49,113 nt of DNA from Plakobranchus ocellatus (taxonomy: Eukaryota > Mollusca > Gastropoda > Plakobranchidae): assembly GCA_019648995.1 (NCBI GenBank), contig BLXT01000427.1:329363-378475 (forward strand). The letters run 5' to 3'. The translations under genes were made by a program, and so were the position numbers. Shown in pieces: positions 30,227 to 42,566 of the stretch (positions are counted from its first letter, which is position 1; each line of letters starts with the position of its first letter). The notes under the pieces were generated by a model. It searched no databases. It was not told the origin of the DNA and was given only the letters and a program-made list of their open reading frames with translations.

Positions 30227-30851
30227 ATGGTTATTCTTAATTTGATTTCAAAACATGGCCTGCCTCGTCCTGGTCAGAATTTGGCCTATCTATGATGCAA
30301 AATGGCTTATCTGAATTTTAAAAAATGGCATATTTCGACTTATTTGTACATTTTATATATTCAAACTCAAGACAAATTAATACACCCAATCAATATCAGT
30401 TAAAATAAGGCTGTATTGACCAAGAATTGAAAGCTTTTTTGTTTCAAGGTGATCTCTAGAATAGACTTGGTGTATCAAATTTCTTACACATAAAATAATA
30501 GGAAAAATTTTTCAATGCAGGACAAATGTCTCTCAAGAAAACACAGATGAAAACTGAACCTCCAGTCCTTCTGCAGCTTCATGACTGATTTGGTTATTTG
30601 TTTTGGATTCTCACCTGCATTTATTTAGATACAAACATAAGGCAAAATGTTTCCTCCCTAAGAGTGCCTTACATAAAAGTGGTTTAGCATCAGATGAACT
30701 TTGCATATTCGGCTTTTCACTATAGAGAAATTTGAAATTATACAATGATTTTAGCAAAATTTAGCATAAGAAATATGTGACTTCCTCAAAATATTTGCAT
30801 GAATTGTTCTTGTCAATATTAATAGAATTTACACTACCTAGGAAAGTATTA

Positions 30852-32268
30852 CAGTGGAACTTGGCTACAACGGGACCCATAAGGGCGTGGTGCACAGTCC
30901 CGTTATAAGCAAGGCCCGTTGTAAAAATAAAAGGACAATAATCCTTGAAAACGACACCTTACTAAAATTACCCCCCTTTAATAAGCGGCTACTATTAAAC
31001 GTGACCCTTGCGTACATTGTATTATATTTTTCATTGCATTGTGTGTGTGTGTGTGAATTGTTTTGTCTGTCTGTATTTATTGGTTCAGGTTTTGTTTTTT
31101 TTGTTGTGCGTATGTCTTTTGTGTGGTGTTTTTCTTCCCTGTTTACATTTTCTTTTTTTTTATTTTAATTTGTTTTTAGTAGGATTAGTAGTCTACATTA
31201 TGTATTTAAGTGGGTCCAGAATATGGTGTTTCACAATGCTTGGTTAAACCAAGTATATAAACAGCGATCTAATTCCTGGGGCCTGTTGTTTTCAGTCGCT
31301 TCCGATCAGGTTGAAAGTTGCCTTTGGTGAGGGCTGACATGATAGCACCCTTCTCTTTAAAGAATGTATAAAGTGTTCCTGACGAAATCTCATAATCTCG
31401 ACAGATTTGGGCTTTTGACTTTACTTTCTTGTCCACCTCCTCAATGATTTTGGCCTTTACAAAGAAAAACATTTCCTTATTCTTGATTCCATGCGGGATA
31501 AACACAGGCTAAGACCGCAATCAAACGTAGGCTTAGAAATTTAGATCTAGAAATCTATTCGTTGATGCGACCTGCGAGCGTCAGAGCGAGACTGAGAGAT
31601 AAGAGGCAATTTCGTAAAACACTGGACCTAGATCGATGCTTTCTTTGTTCATTGAGTCAGTGAGTAACAACCACAACGGTGTAAATGTAAGCCTAATTGA
31701 AATCTATCTAGGCATTGAACAAAATAGACGCACCACGAGGGCTTGAAAAGTTGTATGCGCCCAGTCTTTTCCTCATCAGCCCCACCCTCAGTCTCTTACA
31801 CTACCAATCACACACTCTGACAGTCACAGTCACACACGCCTCTTGCTACTATGCTAGCCTACGGCTGACGGACCATTCACCACTCAGTCCCATGCCTTTT
31901 GTGCCAATCCAAGTCGCCAGCGTTGCATCATTCTCTTTCACCCCCCGATGCGCAAGGTGTTCATTGGCTAATATTTTGAATGAAAGTACCGAAACAGACC
32001 ATGACTTTATCTCCTTTGTATCAATACCGATGTTAATTTAGATTCATCGCGGAGCTATAGTCCGTTTCACGAATCTATTTGTAGGCCTAGGCTTGGGCCT
32101 TTGTACGAAGCTGGGTCCCGCTGTAGGCAAGCTTATCATGTAGTAGATGCCGTTCTAGCGAAAATAAAATATAAAGGATATATAAGGGAAAATAACGGGC
32201 TTGTGTCAAGGTCCCGTTGCATGCAAGATCCCGTTGTAACCAGGTCCCGTTGTAGGTGAGCTCTACTG
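30852..32268 (-). mobile_element. Pogo/Tigger-like DNA transposon remnant (Tc1/mariner superfamily)
   Basis: The left end CAGTGGAACTTGGCTACAAC and the inverted right end CAGTAGAGCTCACCTACAAC are imperfect terminal inverted repeats, followed in both cases by GGGACC. They sit directly inside TA dinucleotides (30850-30851 and 32269-32270), the usual Tc1/mariner target duplication. CAGT-start termini are typical of Tigger/pogo elements. Further CCCGTT/ACGGG copies lie just inside both ends. Inside, a CENP-B-type helix-turn-helix fragment remains on the minus strand, but no DDE catalytic domain is seen, so the 1.4-kb copy cannot mobilise itself. Confidence 0.75.
31269..31505 (-). pseudogene. CENP-B/Tigger N-terminal helix-turn-helix fragment
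   Basis: A 78-codon frame containing AKIIEEVDKKVKSKAQICRD and YEISSGTLYTFFKEKGAI, the pattern of the CENP-B/pogo N-terminal DNA-binding domain (IIEEVD.G.K....IA...GI..STL..ILK.K..I). It stops soon after, without the second DNA-binding region or DDE domain. It lies inside the element with TA target duplication, which identifies it as transposase debris. Confidence 0.7.
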
Positions 32269-35200
32269 TATAATGTTCATACTTGCACAAAATATCTTTA
32301 AACAGGTGTATAAAAAAAAATATCATTGTCATCCTAACCTAGGTATGGATTATCATTACGTTATCTCCACATGAAGCTGTTTTTTATAACACATAATTCA
32401 TCTACAATTTTCTTACATTCTTTGCTCTTTATGTAATATATTTACATATTAAAAACAATCAATGAAACCAAACCAGTTTGATTCCAAACTCTCATTCAGC
32501 ATTCAGTAGAATGAGGCTTGAGAGGATTGGATTTGTGATATTAAAACAACAGGCTTGTAGAAAGTCAGAGAAAGAAGCAGAGAAAATGGGAAAAAAGTAT
32601 CATGCTTTGGAAAGATTTCGTAAGTTCCTCACTACAAACTAAAACTGGTGCTTGAACTCAAATTTCAGCTGATGTTGCTCACTTCAAGTTGCTCTATTGT
32701 GTAACACGACAATCTCTGACTAGTGTACAACTGGTTTACATTGGGAATGCAATATTTGTTACTCACTTGATTTTGTTTTTACAATTTTTTACTCAGATAA
32801 CTGTTATTGTGGTTATTGTCATACAATTTTTTAAATACCACTACTAATAATATTATTATTATTATTTATAATATTAAGATTATAATTAGTATATTATGCC
32901 TATTACTCAGCTGATTATTTTCAATATTGTTTGTATTATTAAACTCAATCTTCTCAGTGTTGCGGAGGAAATTATTTTGAAACATGAGGGTGATGTGTTA
33001 AACGTTTATTTAATGTTTTCTGTGTATTTTCTGGAGTAAACTTGTGATTGTATCATTACAAAATTAAGCTTAACGTAAGGGAAATAAGTATTCTAACACA
33101 GACTCATATCTTTATGTTCAGGTTTTTCTATAGACATGCTCTGGACATTTTGTACACCAAGCATTGGTAATTTTTACTTCTGTATCATGAGGTTTTGATT
33201 TGAACTTTATTATCTGTATCTTCATCTTGACTCTTTAGATTTGCTGCATGGATTTTGTTTTGGCTCTAGATATCTATGAGCAGTAGTGCCCACACTGAGC
33301 CACATTGTTGATCTATACTAATGAATTTAAATCAAAATCCTAAATAAAAATAGTGAAAGTTTCCATAGTTTTACAAATACGGAAGTTTAGGGCATGTTTG
33401 TAGGAAATTCTACACGTAGAGAAATTTGCCATTTTTTATCTTTTTAGTTTAGAGCTTTCATTTGAACTCGGCAATGTAGGTCCATAACTTGACTCATTTT
33501 GTGGAGAAGCTACATGTATGCCGTTTTCAAATATTTTGTGCCTTAAAACATTTCCATGTGATTATATAGGCCCTATACTTAGACTATTGTATGTTTTTAG
33601 CTTTGTGGGTTTTTTTAATTGTCTCAGGGAAGTGCTGTATTTAAAGAAAAACAAATTCAAGAAATGCCAGTATTGATCTCTTTACATTCTCATTGATTTC
33701 TTCAAATCAGAGGGTTTGTTTCTATTAGTTTTGGGGGGAAAAGTAATACATTTTGTTAAATGCTTGTTTTGTTTTGATTAAACTGTTTTACCCACCAAAG
33801 TTAGCAACATTAGTGGCAACTGATAAACTCATTCTAGAAAAGATATGCATGTAATTGTGTCTTATTGTCAGCCTACTACTTGGTAATTTCAGGCACAGGG
33901 CCAAGAGTAGGCTAGAATCTGTAACAGGTTGTCCTTGCAGATGTCAGGCATTGCATGCCAGTGGAAGACCGGAGCCTGGGTCAGTTTATCCCTGCAGAGT
34001 TCTGGCACTGGGCTCAGTACCTGGGACAGATTGTCCTTGCAATGTCAGGCATTACATGCCAGTGGAAGAACAGAGCCCAGGACAGATTGTTAGGGCGAGT
34101 TGGTTAGCTATTGCACTATACCTCATCACCACCACTTTTCCTTTAATTTAAATAGATGAGTGCTCAACAACACTTGTCAGAAAACAGCGGAAAAATTAAA
34201 GCAGTAGATCTGTCAAAGTATTATCCTCATCCTGAGGGCTTTGGTGAGAACGCGTCTTCTTTGTATGTCTGGACCATAGACATAAGATTATACTGCCCAA
34301 AACCTGAATTGTTCCATAACACATTCTTTATTCATTTTTCCACAAAGAACATTTGTTTAAGTTCGTGGGGAAAACTACACTAAAGTATGACAAAAGCAGA
34401 GAAATATTTTCATCACATTGTTTTTAATTGCCAGGGTAAATATTTGTTTACTTGATAAGGTAATTTTTAAATGTGTTTTGCAGCCTTTTTTTTTTTATTG
34501 CTGCAATGTAAATTGTAATAGTTTTTTTAAATAACTGTTTAAGATTCTAGAAACTGCACTTGCTTGTTCCAGTGATTGCCAAATGGTGGACTCATGTCAT
34601 TTCTTCCCTTTTATGAAATAGTCTTATAAAATCATGTTGTGAAAATGTGTTTTTCTTTTTTGTTTTTTGTCCATGATTATTTGTGTTGCACTTACACATG
34701 CAGCATATTGTTTTGTACATGTATGTAATTTTATGAATATATAGGACTGATCTGTGATTGATCCCTCCAGCGGGCCAAACCCCTATTTTGGACCTTTATA
34801 AAAAGTATAGCATTGGCTCTAGCTGAAACCTAACATGTAGCTAGCTAGGCAAGTTTTGTGTATATTTTGCAGTTTAAACTTTAAAGAAAGTTTTATGAGC
34901 TCTGTGGTTGAAGTCTTGATTTGTTATTGTTGAGCCTTCGCCACTGTATGAGTAGTTTGGTTGTAGGTCTTGATGCAAAGCCTTAGTTGAAGCAAGAGAA
35001 AAGAAGTAAAAATAAATATGTCAAGACATTGAAAAGATTCAGTTCTGTATGAGCTATCTGAAAGTTTAAATTTTTTAGAGAGAAAGAGAGAGGAGGTAGG
35101 GAAACTGGAAATGAAAAAAGGGTCAGACTGATTTATAGAAGTATTTTTTCTTAATTTTTTTTTTTTTGCTTGAAAATGACAGGTAGACCTTCAGTACAAT

Positions 35201-36900
35201 CTTTCCAACCTAAAGTACAACTTTCCACTTAATCTTTGGATTGGTTGTGCTAAATAAAAAAAAATGATTCCAAATTATCTTCATTGATAACAGTGATTTA
35301 CTTCTGTTTGGCCTACTGAACAATCTAACAAACACAAAATAGAAAAATTGGGAGATTCTTTTTATGTTTGTCTAATGAACGTTTCGTGTACAATATTCGC
35401 TTTAGGCATCAGGGTTATTGCTTATAAAAAAATATTAAAAACAATTAATAGACCTAAGGTTTCACTTTTTTTTTTGGTTCTTGTTTGTTTTGTTACTTTC
35501 CACATTGCCTGGAGGAATGCATCTCCTGGTTTCCAAAGAATTTCAGGAGTGTATATTATTGACTTGTTATTATGATTCGGTTTTTAAGAGGCACAATTGC
35601 TTTGTGGGGGTTGTTTTATTTTATTTTATGTATTATTTTATTCCTATGCGAAAATAAATCTTTACCTTTAATACAGTGTTTTTTGAGTTATGTTTGAGTA
35701 GTTTTATTTGCTTTGCAAATCATGCAATATGTTTCTTAAAGTCTCTTTGAGATGACTAAAAGTTAATTAAATTCTATCCAAAAGTTTGAATTTTCTGTAT
35801 TAATTCTAAATTGTCTTGTACTTTTTGAGGTTATATCTATACACAAGCAGATTTTGCGATATGAATTAATTTGATCAGGATTTCCAGTAACACTGCATTA
35901 TGCAGAAAACAATTTATTTTGTCTAGTGAAGACTAAATACATGCAGCTCTAAATAGTTATTCATAGGAATGTTTCTAATTCAGAGTTGAGTATTTTTAAT
36001 CCCGACTTTACTACTTTGCGTGTATGTGTGTGTGTGCAATGGTGACTAATGTGAAAGGATGGGGTGGGGGCTGGGAAGGATTTATTAGGCAGTAAGGAGG
36101 ATGTAAACTATCTAACAATAGTCCTACACATGCTTTGGATTAAAGCAACATCAGAGGCATACGAATTTCTATATTATCATAACAAAGTTTGAATTTTGAA
36201 CATTTCTTTCCAATTCTTACAGAAATATCTGAGTTTTCGTTTTTACACGTTATTTGTTTCACACTTTGTTTTATTATCTTCAAATTGTATATCTACACAA
36301 AATTTCAACAATAGCTTAACACAGAGTAGGGAAATGAGGTAAACTGTAAAGGAACATACATACATCATAAATGAAGAGACATAAAATTTGTCTGCTCTTT
36401 GAAAACAATGTTTTTATTTTCCACTTCATTAGCTTGGCATTTTAAATACACAGCTACATAACTGAAAGTGAAAATCTGAAAATTGGAGGGGAAAAATGGA
36501 CTGATAAATATAAGTGCCAATAGATCAGTATACGGTGCGACCGATAATGCATGTGATATTGTACGTATTAAAACAAAATCAGTTATGCAATTAAATTTTC
36601 ATATGAACACATGTTGAAGTAGCAATGGTGCCACGTTACGTGGTCTTATTAGAATCAGATAAGTTCAATTTCTGGAATCATCTCTTGAATACTGTCTAAT
36701 TGTCTCATCATTGTAGTGGGATAACAGTTTATCTTGGTTAAATTTCTGAAATACAAAAGTGGATTGAAAAGTATTGCCGGTTTCTTTTTAAACTCACACT
36801 TCATATAAATTTATTTATTGCAGTGTAATTGTATGGAATTTCAGGACTACTGAATTACACATAGAAACTTTATATAACCTGAGAGTGAGACAAAGATGCA
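32269..36900. other. Intergenic, mostly featureless AT-rich sequence
   Basis: No host exon is recognised. It contains an ATT-rich stretch (32849-32870), a diverged repeat at 33923-34088 and AATAAA sites (for example about 35650). Short ORFs here lack conserved motifs. Confidence 0.5.
33923..34088 (+). repeat. Diverged short tandem repeat, three ~50-bp subunits
   Basis: The subunits share TTGTCCTTGCA, TGTCAGGCATT, CATGCCAGTGGAAGA and GGACAG endings. The first and third are most alike; the middle one (about 33982-34028) is diverged. Confidence 0.7.
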
Positions 36901-38966
36901 GGGCTGCTGTAGCAATTAAAACCACCCCTCACACAGCTGGGTTTTCCTATATTGATGCAATCTTTATGCAGCCCAGGCCTTCTTCCAGACTTTTCTCTAC
37001 TCAAACAGCCAAAGTTGTATTTTAAGACTACAGTAGAGTGTGTGAAACCAAAATTCAACTCTGCTGTAGATTTCTTCACTTGACAGCATTAGCCACCTAC
37101 CCATGGTTGATAGCCCTGTGTGGATGGCAAGGGAGACTTTGTAAAATAAATTAAGTATGTTGGGTGTAGCTTAGATTCTAAGCTTCTGTTTAGTGTAGTA
37201 TTTGTACAGCATTTGTAGATAACAAAAATGTAATGGCCAAACAGGCAATACTTCTCAGTCCATACTTGTACTGCAGTCAAATCCCTTTCAACCAAAGTTA
37301 GTGTTAAGACAAAAAAAAATTTATCAGTGTCAGACCTTTACCTTTACAGAGGGCAGGTTAAAGTTATCATCTTTAGGTCACTCCACATTTAGAGTCATTT
37401 CTAAAAATCGAACTGAGCTATCAGGCTTGCTAAATCACTGCCATTAGAACCCCATTTTATAATCAGCACTCTACCCCAGTACCTTTCCAGACTTTCATTC
37501 AAATGTACAAAAAAATATGCAAGCCCTCTTCATTTCTTAAAATAAAAAGGTTTTATTGATTTTTTAAAACAACTCAAGTTGACCTGGGTCATTGTGGAAT
37601 GCCCTTGACCATAATTTTGATCATACCCTATTATTTTAAACATCACAAAATAAAAACAAATATTCTATAAAAACACTGACTTCTATTCTTGCAATTTCCC
37701 TGATACCTGCTAGAAGTAAATTTGATGTTCTGTTCTAAAAAAAAAACAAACAAAAAAAACACAGTAGGGATTATTGCCCTTTACAATGCACTAGAAAATA
37801 TGAAAGCAAAAAACAACCAAGATATATCGGCACATGCATGGATATTCAAATATTGCAGTAAAGTTGCAGACAAAAGCAGCAGCAGCGGTGGTGAGTTTTG
37901 ATATGGCATTACTGTGCAGGAGAGAGTGACAGAGGTTTGTTGTAATTATTACTATGACCTCGATATGAATCTGCATTTGGTCAAGAGTTAAGTAAATTGG
38001 TTGAAATAACTGTGCAGTACATTATAATATTAAAATTACAGGCTGGAATTGTAATATTCTCACATTTTCAACATTCCTACAATATTATCAAATACAATTT
38101 TTCATAAGCATCAATTGAAATACATTTCATTTCTTCAAGAGCAAGCAAAAACCAAGCGAAACTTACATACATGTATTACCAATTACTCACATCTTATGAT
38201 ACTTTACTTCACAAAAACATGTAAGAATCACAGAATTGTAACAACAATCAGAACAAAAATTAAAAGCCCTGAAGTAACCATAGTGAAACATCAATGAACA
38301 AATCCTATCACACAGAGGAATTTAATGCATACATAGTTGACCAACATTTCTTTAGAAGAAAAAAAAATCACACACAGCCAGAGGGAATCTGGGAATTATT
38401 CAAAATCTTTTGAAACAAACTTCAGGCTGACGGTGACATATCTTACAAAAATTGAGATTTAATGGTAACATAACAAATGTGTAACCATGATAATTCCAGT
38501 AAGTTCTAGCTGAACATCAGGGCAATTGACAGTAATGAATTTAGCTTCAGTTGAAAGAGGACAAACTTTATCTGGTGCCAAAAGCTCAATATCAATTAAT
38601 TCTGCTTATGTCCACATATGACCACTTATGTGCACAACATACATGTACAATTATCAAAATCCAAAATCTTAACTTGTAGTGAGGGAAAGTAACACCAAGG
38701 AAGAGAAAACAATATATTAGCATTATGCATTGGTTCACCTTGCAAAAAATGACAGGTAAAGAGAAGGCAATAGTCAATGCAGGCAGATGACCACTACAAA
38801 ATACAAAGGCAAACTACAATTATCACACCATGATAATTTACTTTTGTAAATCATGTCACTAACGGTGATACTACAACTTACAAAATCCTATAATTTTGCA
38901 ATCAATCATATCCTTATTATTTCAGAATCCAGTCTTTAGTTCATTTACTTATTTATTATTCATCTT
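36901..38966. other. Intergenic, no gene seen
   Basis: AT-rich sequence with poly-A tracts and no conserved reading frame. It could belong to a long 3' UTR of the minus-strand Slingshot gene, but nothing in the sequence shows this. Confidence 0.4.
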
Positions 38967-39030
38967 NNNNNNNNNNNNNNNNNNNNNNNNNNNNNNNNNN
39001 NNNNNNNNNNNNNNNNNNNNNNNNNNTTTT

Positions 39031-39070
<40 letters not shown>
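38967..39070. other. Assembly gap (60 N) followed by T14/G30 homopolymers
   Basis: Ns span 38967-39026, then 14 T and 30 G. A G30 run beside a gap is a classic sign of poor sequencing or assembly, though a true T/G tract cannot be excluded. Confidence 0.85.
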
Positions 39071-39071
<1 letters not shown>

Positions 39072-39590
39072 AGGAAGGAAGTCATTTAAGTACAGGTAAA
39101 CATTGGTTCTCAATAGAAACTGAGGGAAAGTTTCAACCTACAACTGACAAAGAAGCAGAGGCTTGCAGGCGTTAAAATCACAAGACTATTGCCCGTATCC
39201 ATTTGTTGCTAAATTTGCACAAAAAAGTTTTACTAAAACAAATGTTTGGTTGGGAACAAAAAAAAATTTTAAAACCCAAAAATTTTGAGGGGTTAATAGC
39301 ACCAGCCTTTTTCTTTTGTTACACACAAACACATACACACAGGCATACTAGCAAACAGAGACCATGAACTTATAGTCAAAGCATACAGTTTTGTGCATGA
39401 AGATAGAAGATGATATAAAATGGGGGGAGGGGAGAAGAGGCAAAAAAATTAAATCTCAATCTGTTGATTCACTCACGCTTTCAAAGAAAATACAACTTCT
39501 CAATAGAACACATAAATCAGTCTCAGGGTAAATTATGGCTAGTTTTGCTGAAATTATACACAAAAAGAAAAAAAAAAACCAAATAAAACA

Positions 39591-40007
39591 ATGTCATACA
39601 AAGTAATACAGATTAATAGTGATGGCTTTGTTGAATTGTCAAGGAGGCAAATTGCGGCTGTATTTGTTGTGACAAGAAAGGCAATGACATTAAATTATAG
39701 GAAAAGCAATGAAGATGATGATGATGGTAGTGAACAAAATGAAAGGCTGTTGCATGGTTCCCAGACAGTAGAGCTTGAGGCTGAGATGCACCGAGGCATG
39801 ATTGTGTCTGAGTTAGGCTTCAACCACACTCCTGCCAAACACAACATAATATTTACCACCTCTCTTTGCTCTGTTACAAAACATAGCTATGCTCCAATGC
39901 ATGCAAGTATCAGAGCCGACGTAGATATGCTTTGCAACACGGAACAGAGAAAGGCGGTATATGGGGCTATGTTAATAACCATGCTAGTTCAGCAGCAATA
40001 TACTTAG
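39591..40007 (+). other. Unrecognised 138-codon open frame
   Basis: Starts MSYKVIQINSDGFVELSRRQ and contains an acidic NEDDDDGSEQNE segment. It has no motif I recognise, no splice context and no known neighbour in the same orientation. It may be chance, or a piece of a decayed element. Confidence 0.15.
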
Positions 40008-41211
40008 CTGATCAGCTGGTCCAGCTGGTCTAATTGCTATCACTGCCTTGTGTTATACCTTTGTGTACTGATACACGTCAGACCATAGAATTCTTTCCAC
40101 ACTTCAAAATCAAGAGCTATGTTTTGCCAAAATAAATTTTTAAGAATAAAAGAAGTTGCTGGTCATACTTTTTCCTGGCATTTTTTCATTTTGTCAACTG
40201 GCCTTGCATGATCAGGATACCTAAACTTACATGTTTCAGGAAAGTGTTTGGCTCTGCCTGGCTCTGATATTTCCTTAATCCCCTTCAAGTGAAGTGCAGA
40301 TTCAGAATAAGTCTTAGGTTGATTCATAAAAAATGCATAGTACCCTACACATGTTTCAAGTCTGAGAAATAAAGGTTATTGGGCCTCCATTCTTGGTTTG
40401 CTGGAGGGAGAACATTTTTGGCTGCTTCACCTAAAGCCCTGCTGTCAGGGCATATGTGGCGGAACCAGAGAAAACCAGGTCTCTATCAGGATATGATCAC
40501 ATGTATTGTAATGAAGCTAAACTTTTGTTTTTGTTGTTAAAATGATGAACAGTTTTAATGACGTGAAAGATTCAAAGGCACAGAAATTGGATTTCTGAGA
40601 TAAATGGGATTTTTTTTTAATTTTCCTGTGTCCTCATGTCTTTTTATTTCTAAAAGTAGAGAAAAAATGATAAGATTTGTTGTGTTTTTGCTTTAATCAT
40701 TTCAAGTTAAACTTTTTAATTCATTCTTTTGCTTTCTTAAACTTGGACAGCCAGGTGCTCATAATTCCAGAGTAGGAAATTGTCAGATATTAGGCTTCGA
40801 TGAAGCTTCTTTCATGTAGTCTGTACAGATGCCAAGATGAAAGAATTAAAATGTGATGCTGTAACAATTTTTTTTTTTTTTGGAGAGCTCAATTTCAAAT
40901 AACCTGTAGGTGTTTTCACCTTCATACAGTTTAGACTGAGACCTGATTTCCTCAGAGCATGAAGGCATGAAGGTGATACTAAGGAGGCAAAATCATATGA
41001 ATTTTGAAAGAATAATATTACGACTTCACACGTAAATCTTAATGTTCGTCAAAATGGTTTGAAAGGATGACAGATGGCGAGATGTCAACAAACTGTCTCA
41101 CTAAATCCTTCCCATCTTGACTTTTTTCCAAGCTATGTTGATAAATAAGTTTGGCATGAGGGAAAAAGCACAAATTATCTTTTATTTTACCAAATATGAC
41201 AAAACTTGAAG

Positions 41212-41290
41212 TTTATTATTATTATTATTATTTTTATTATTATTATTCTCCTTCCTCTTCTTCTTATTATTACTATCATTATCATTATTA
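41212..41290. repeat. ATT-rich microsatellite
   Basis: (ATT)n interrupted by a CTT/TCC stretch. Simple repeat. Confidence 0.85.
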
Positions 41291-41479
41291 CATTTAATGC
41301 CATTTTATAAATTGTAATAATTTGAAAGTCTTTTTTCTCCATTCTAAAGCTTATAAAAAACACAATATTTCTATAAGTTGCAGAGATAGAACCTAGTATT
41401 GACAGTCAATCGATGGATTATGCCTCATCTATTAATCAAGAGAACATTAAGTATCAGTTACTTTAGTTATTTTTTAATT

Positions 41480-42038
41480 TATTGTTGAAACCCACACAAT
41501 TTCAGGTCTTTCAGGTTTTTTTTTTGTTTTGTTTTTTTTTGCTTTATTGTCTCAGCCCACACAAAGTCTCAGCTCTTTGAGTTTTTTATATGTTCATTGT
41601 CTAAACCCACACAAAGTTTCAGCTCTTTCAGTTTTTTTATTAGTTCATTGTCTAAACCCACACAAAGTTTCAGCTCTTTCAGTTTTTTCTTAGTTCATTG
41701 TCTAAACCCACACAAAGTTACAGCTCTTTCAGTTTTTTTGTTAGTTCATTGTCTAAACCCACACAAAGTTTCAGCTCTATCAGTTTTTTATTAGTTCATT
41801 GTCTAAACCCACACAAAGTTTCAGTCCTTTCAGTTTTTTGTTAGTTCATTGTCTAAACCCAGACAAAGTTTCACTTTCAGCTCTTTCAGTTTTTTGTTGG
41901 TTCATTGTCTAAAGCCACACAAAGTTTCAGCCCTTTCAGTTTTTTGTTAGTTCATTGTCTAAACCCACACAAAGTTTCACTTTCAGCTCTTTCAGTTTTT
42001 TGTTGGTTTATTGTTTAGGCCCACACAAAGTTTCAAAA
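41480..42038 (+). repeat. ~50-bp minisatellite, about eleven copies
   Basis: The unit contains GTCTAAACCCACACAAAGTT, TCAGCTCTTTCAG and TTTTTTGTTAGTTCATT. Eleven ACACAAAG-type cores recur at about 50-bp spacing, with the first and last copies most diverged. It lies 530 bp beyond the Slingshot stop codon on the minus strand, possibly within its 3' UTR. Confidence 0.92.
42007..42012 (-). terminator. Candidate polyadenylation signal for SSH
   Basis: TTTATT on the plus strand is AATAAA on the minus strand, about 555 bp after the SSH stop. It is the nearest clear hexamer I noted; use is not shown. Confidence 0.3.
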
Positions 42039-42566
42039 AAAAAAAGTTGACAATAAATCAACAACTCCTGAGGATGATTGGACTGATGATCTTGTGGAAT
42101 GCTCAACTTATTCTTAGTTACAAGGTTGAATTGATGAAATGCCTGCACAACACCCATCAGGCACTGGTGTGTGTACTAGAATTGTTGTTGCTCAATAGAT
42201 AAGGGAAGGATTTCCTTGCTTGGTTTCTTTCAGTAAGTAAACAGCCACCTAAAACTGTGGCTTTTACATTGCAACAACAAATGCTCTTTGTTGTGCAACC
42301 ATAGAGGTAATATCAAATGTTGCCCCATTGTTTGAAACAACAGAATCACTCAAAAGACTTTCATTGGATTCACAATGTGAATATAAAATGTTACAGGCGA
42401 TTGCTAGAGCAAATTATGCTCAAATTGAGTTTGTCCACAATATTGACCTACCATAGGGGCATGGCTAGCTAAGCAAGACATGCTGTATTTGTAACTATCT
42501 CAAAAGCTACCTCCTCAGTCTTTGACGCTCTGACAATCAACCGCACAAAAAACCTGTGACTTGGAA

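Noticed and set aside
39591-40007. 138-codon open frame as a host gene
   Set aside because: No recognisable motif, no splice or promoter context; kept only as a low-confidence note.
41597-42202. Repeat-peptide open frames (MSKPTQSFSSFSFF...)
   Set aside because: They arise from the 50-bp minisatellite and break where the period slips; no gene evidence.
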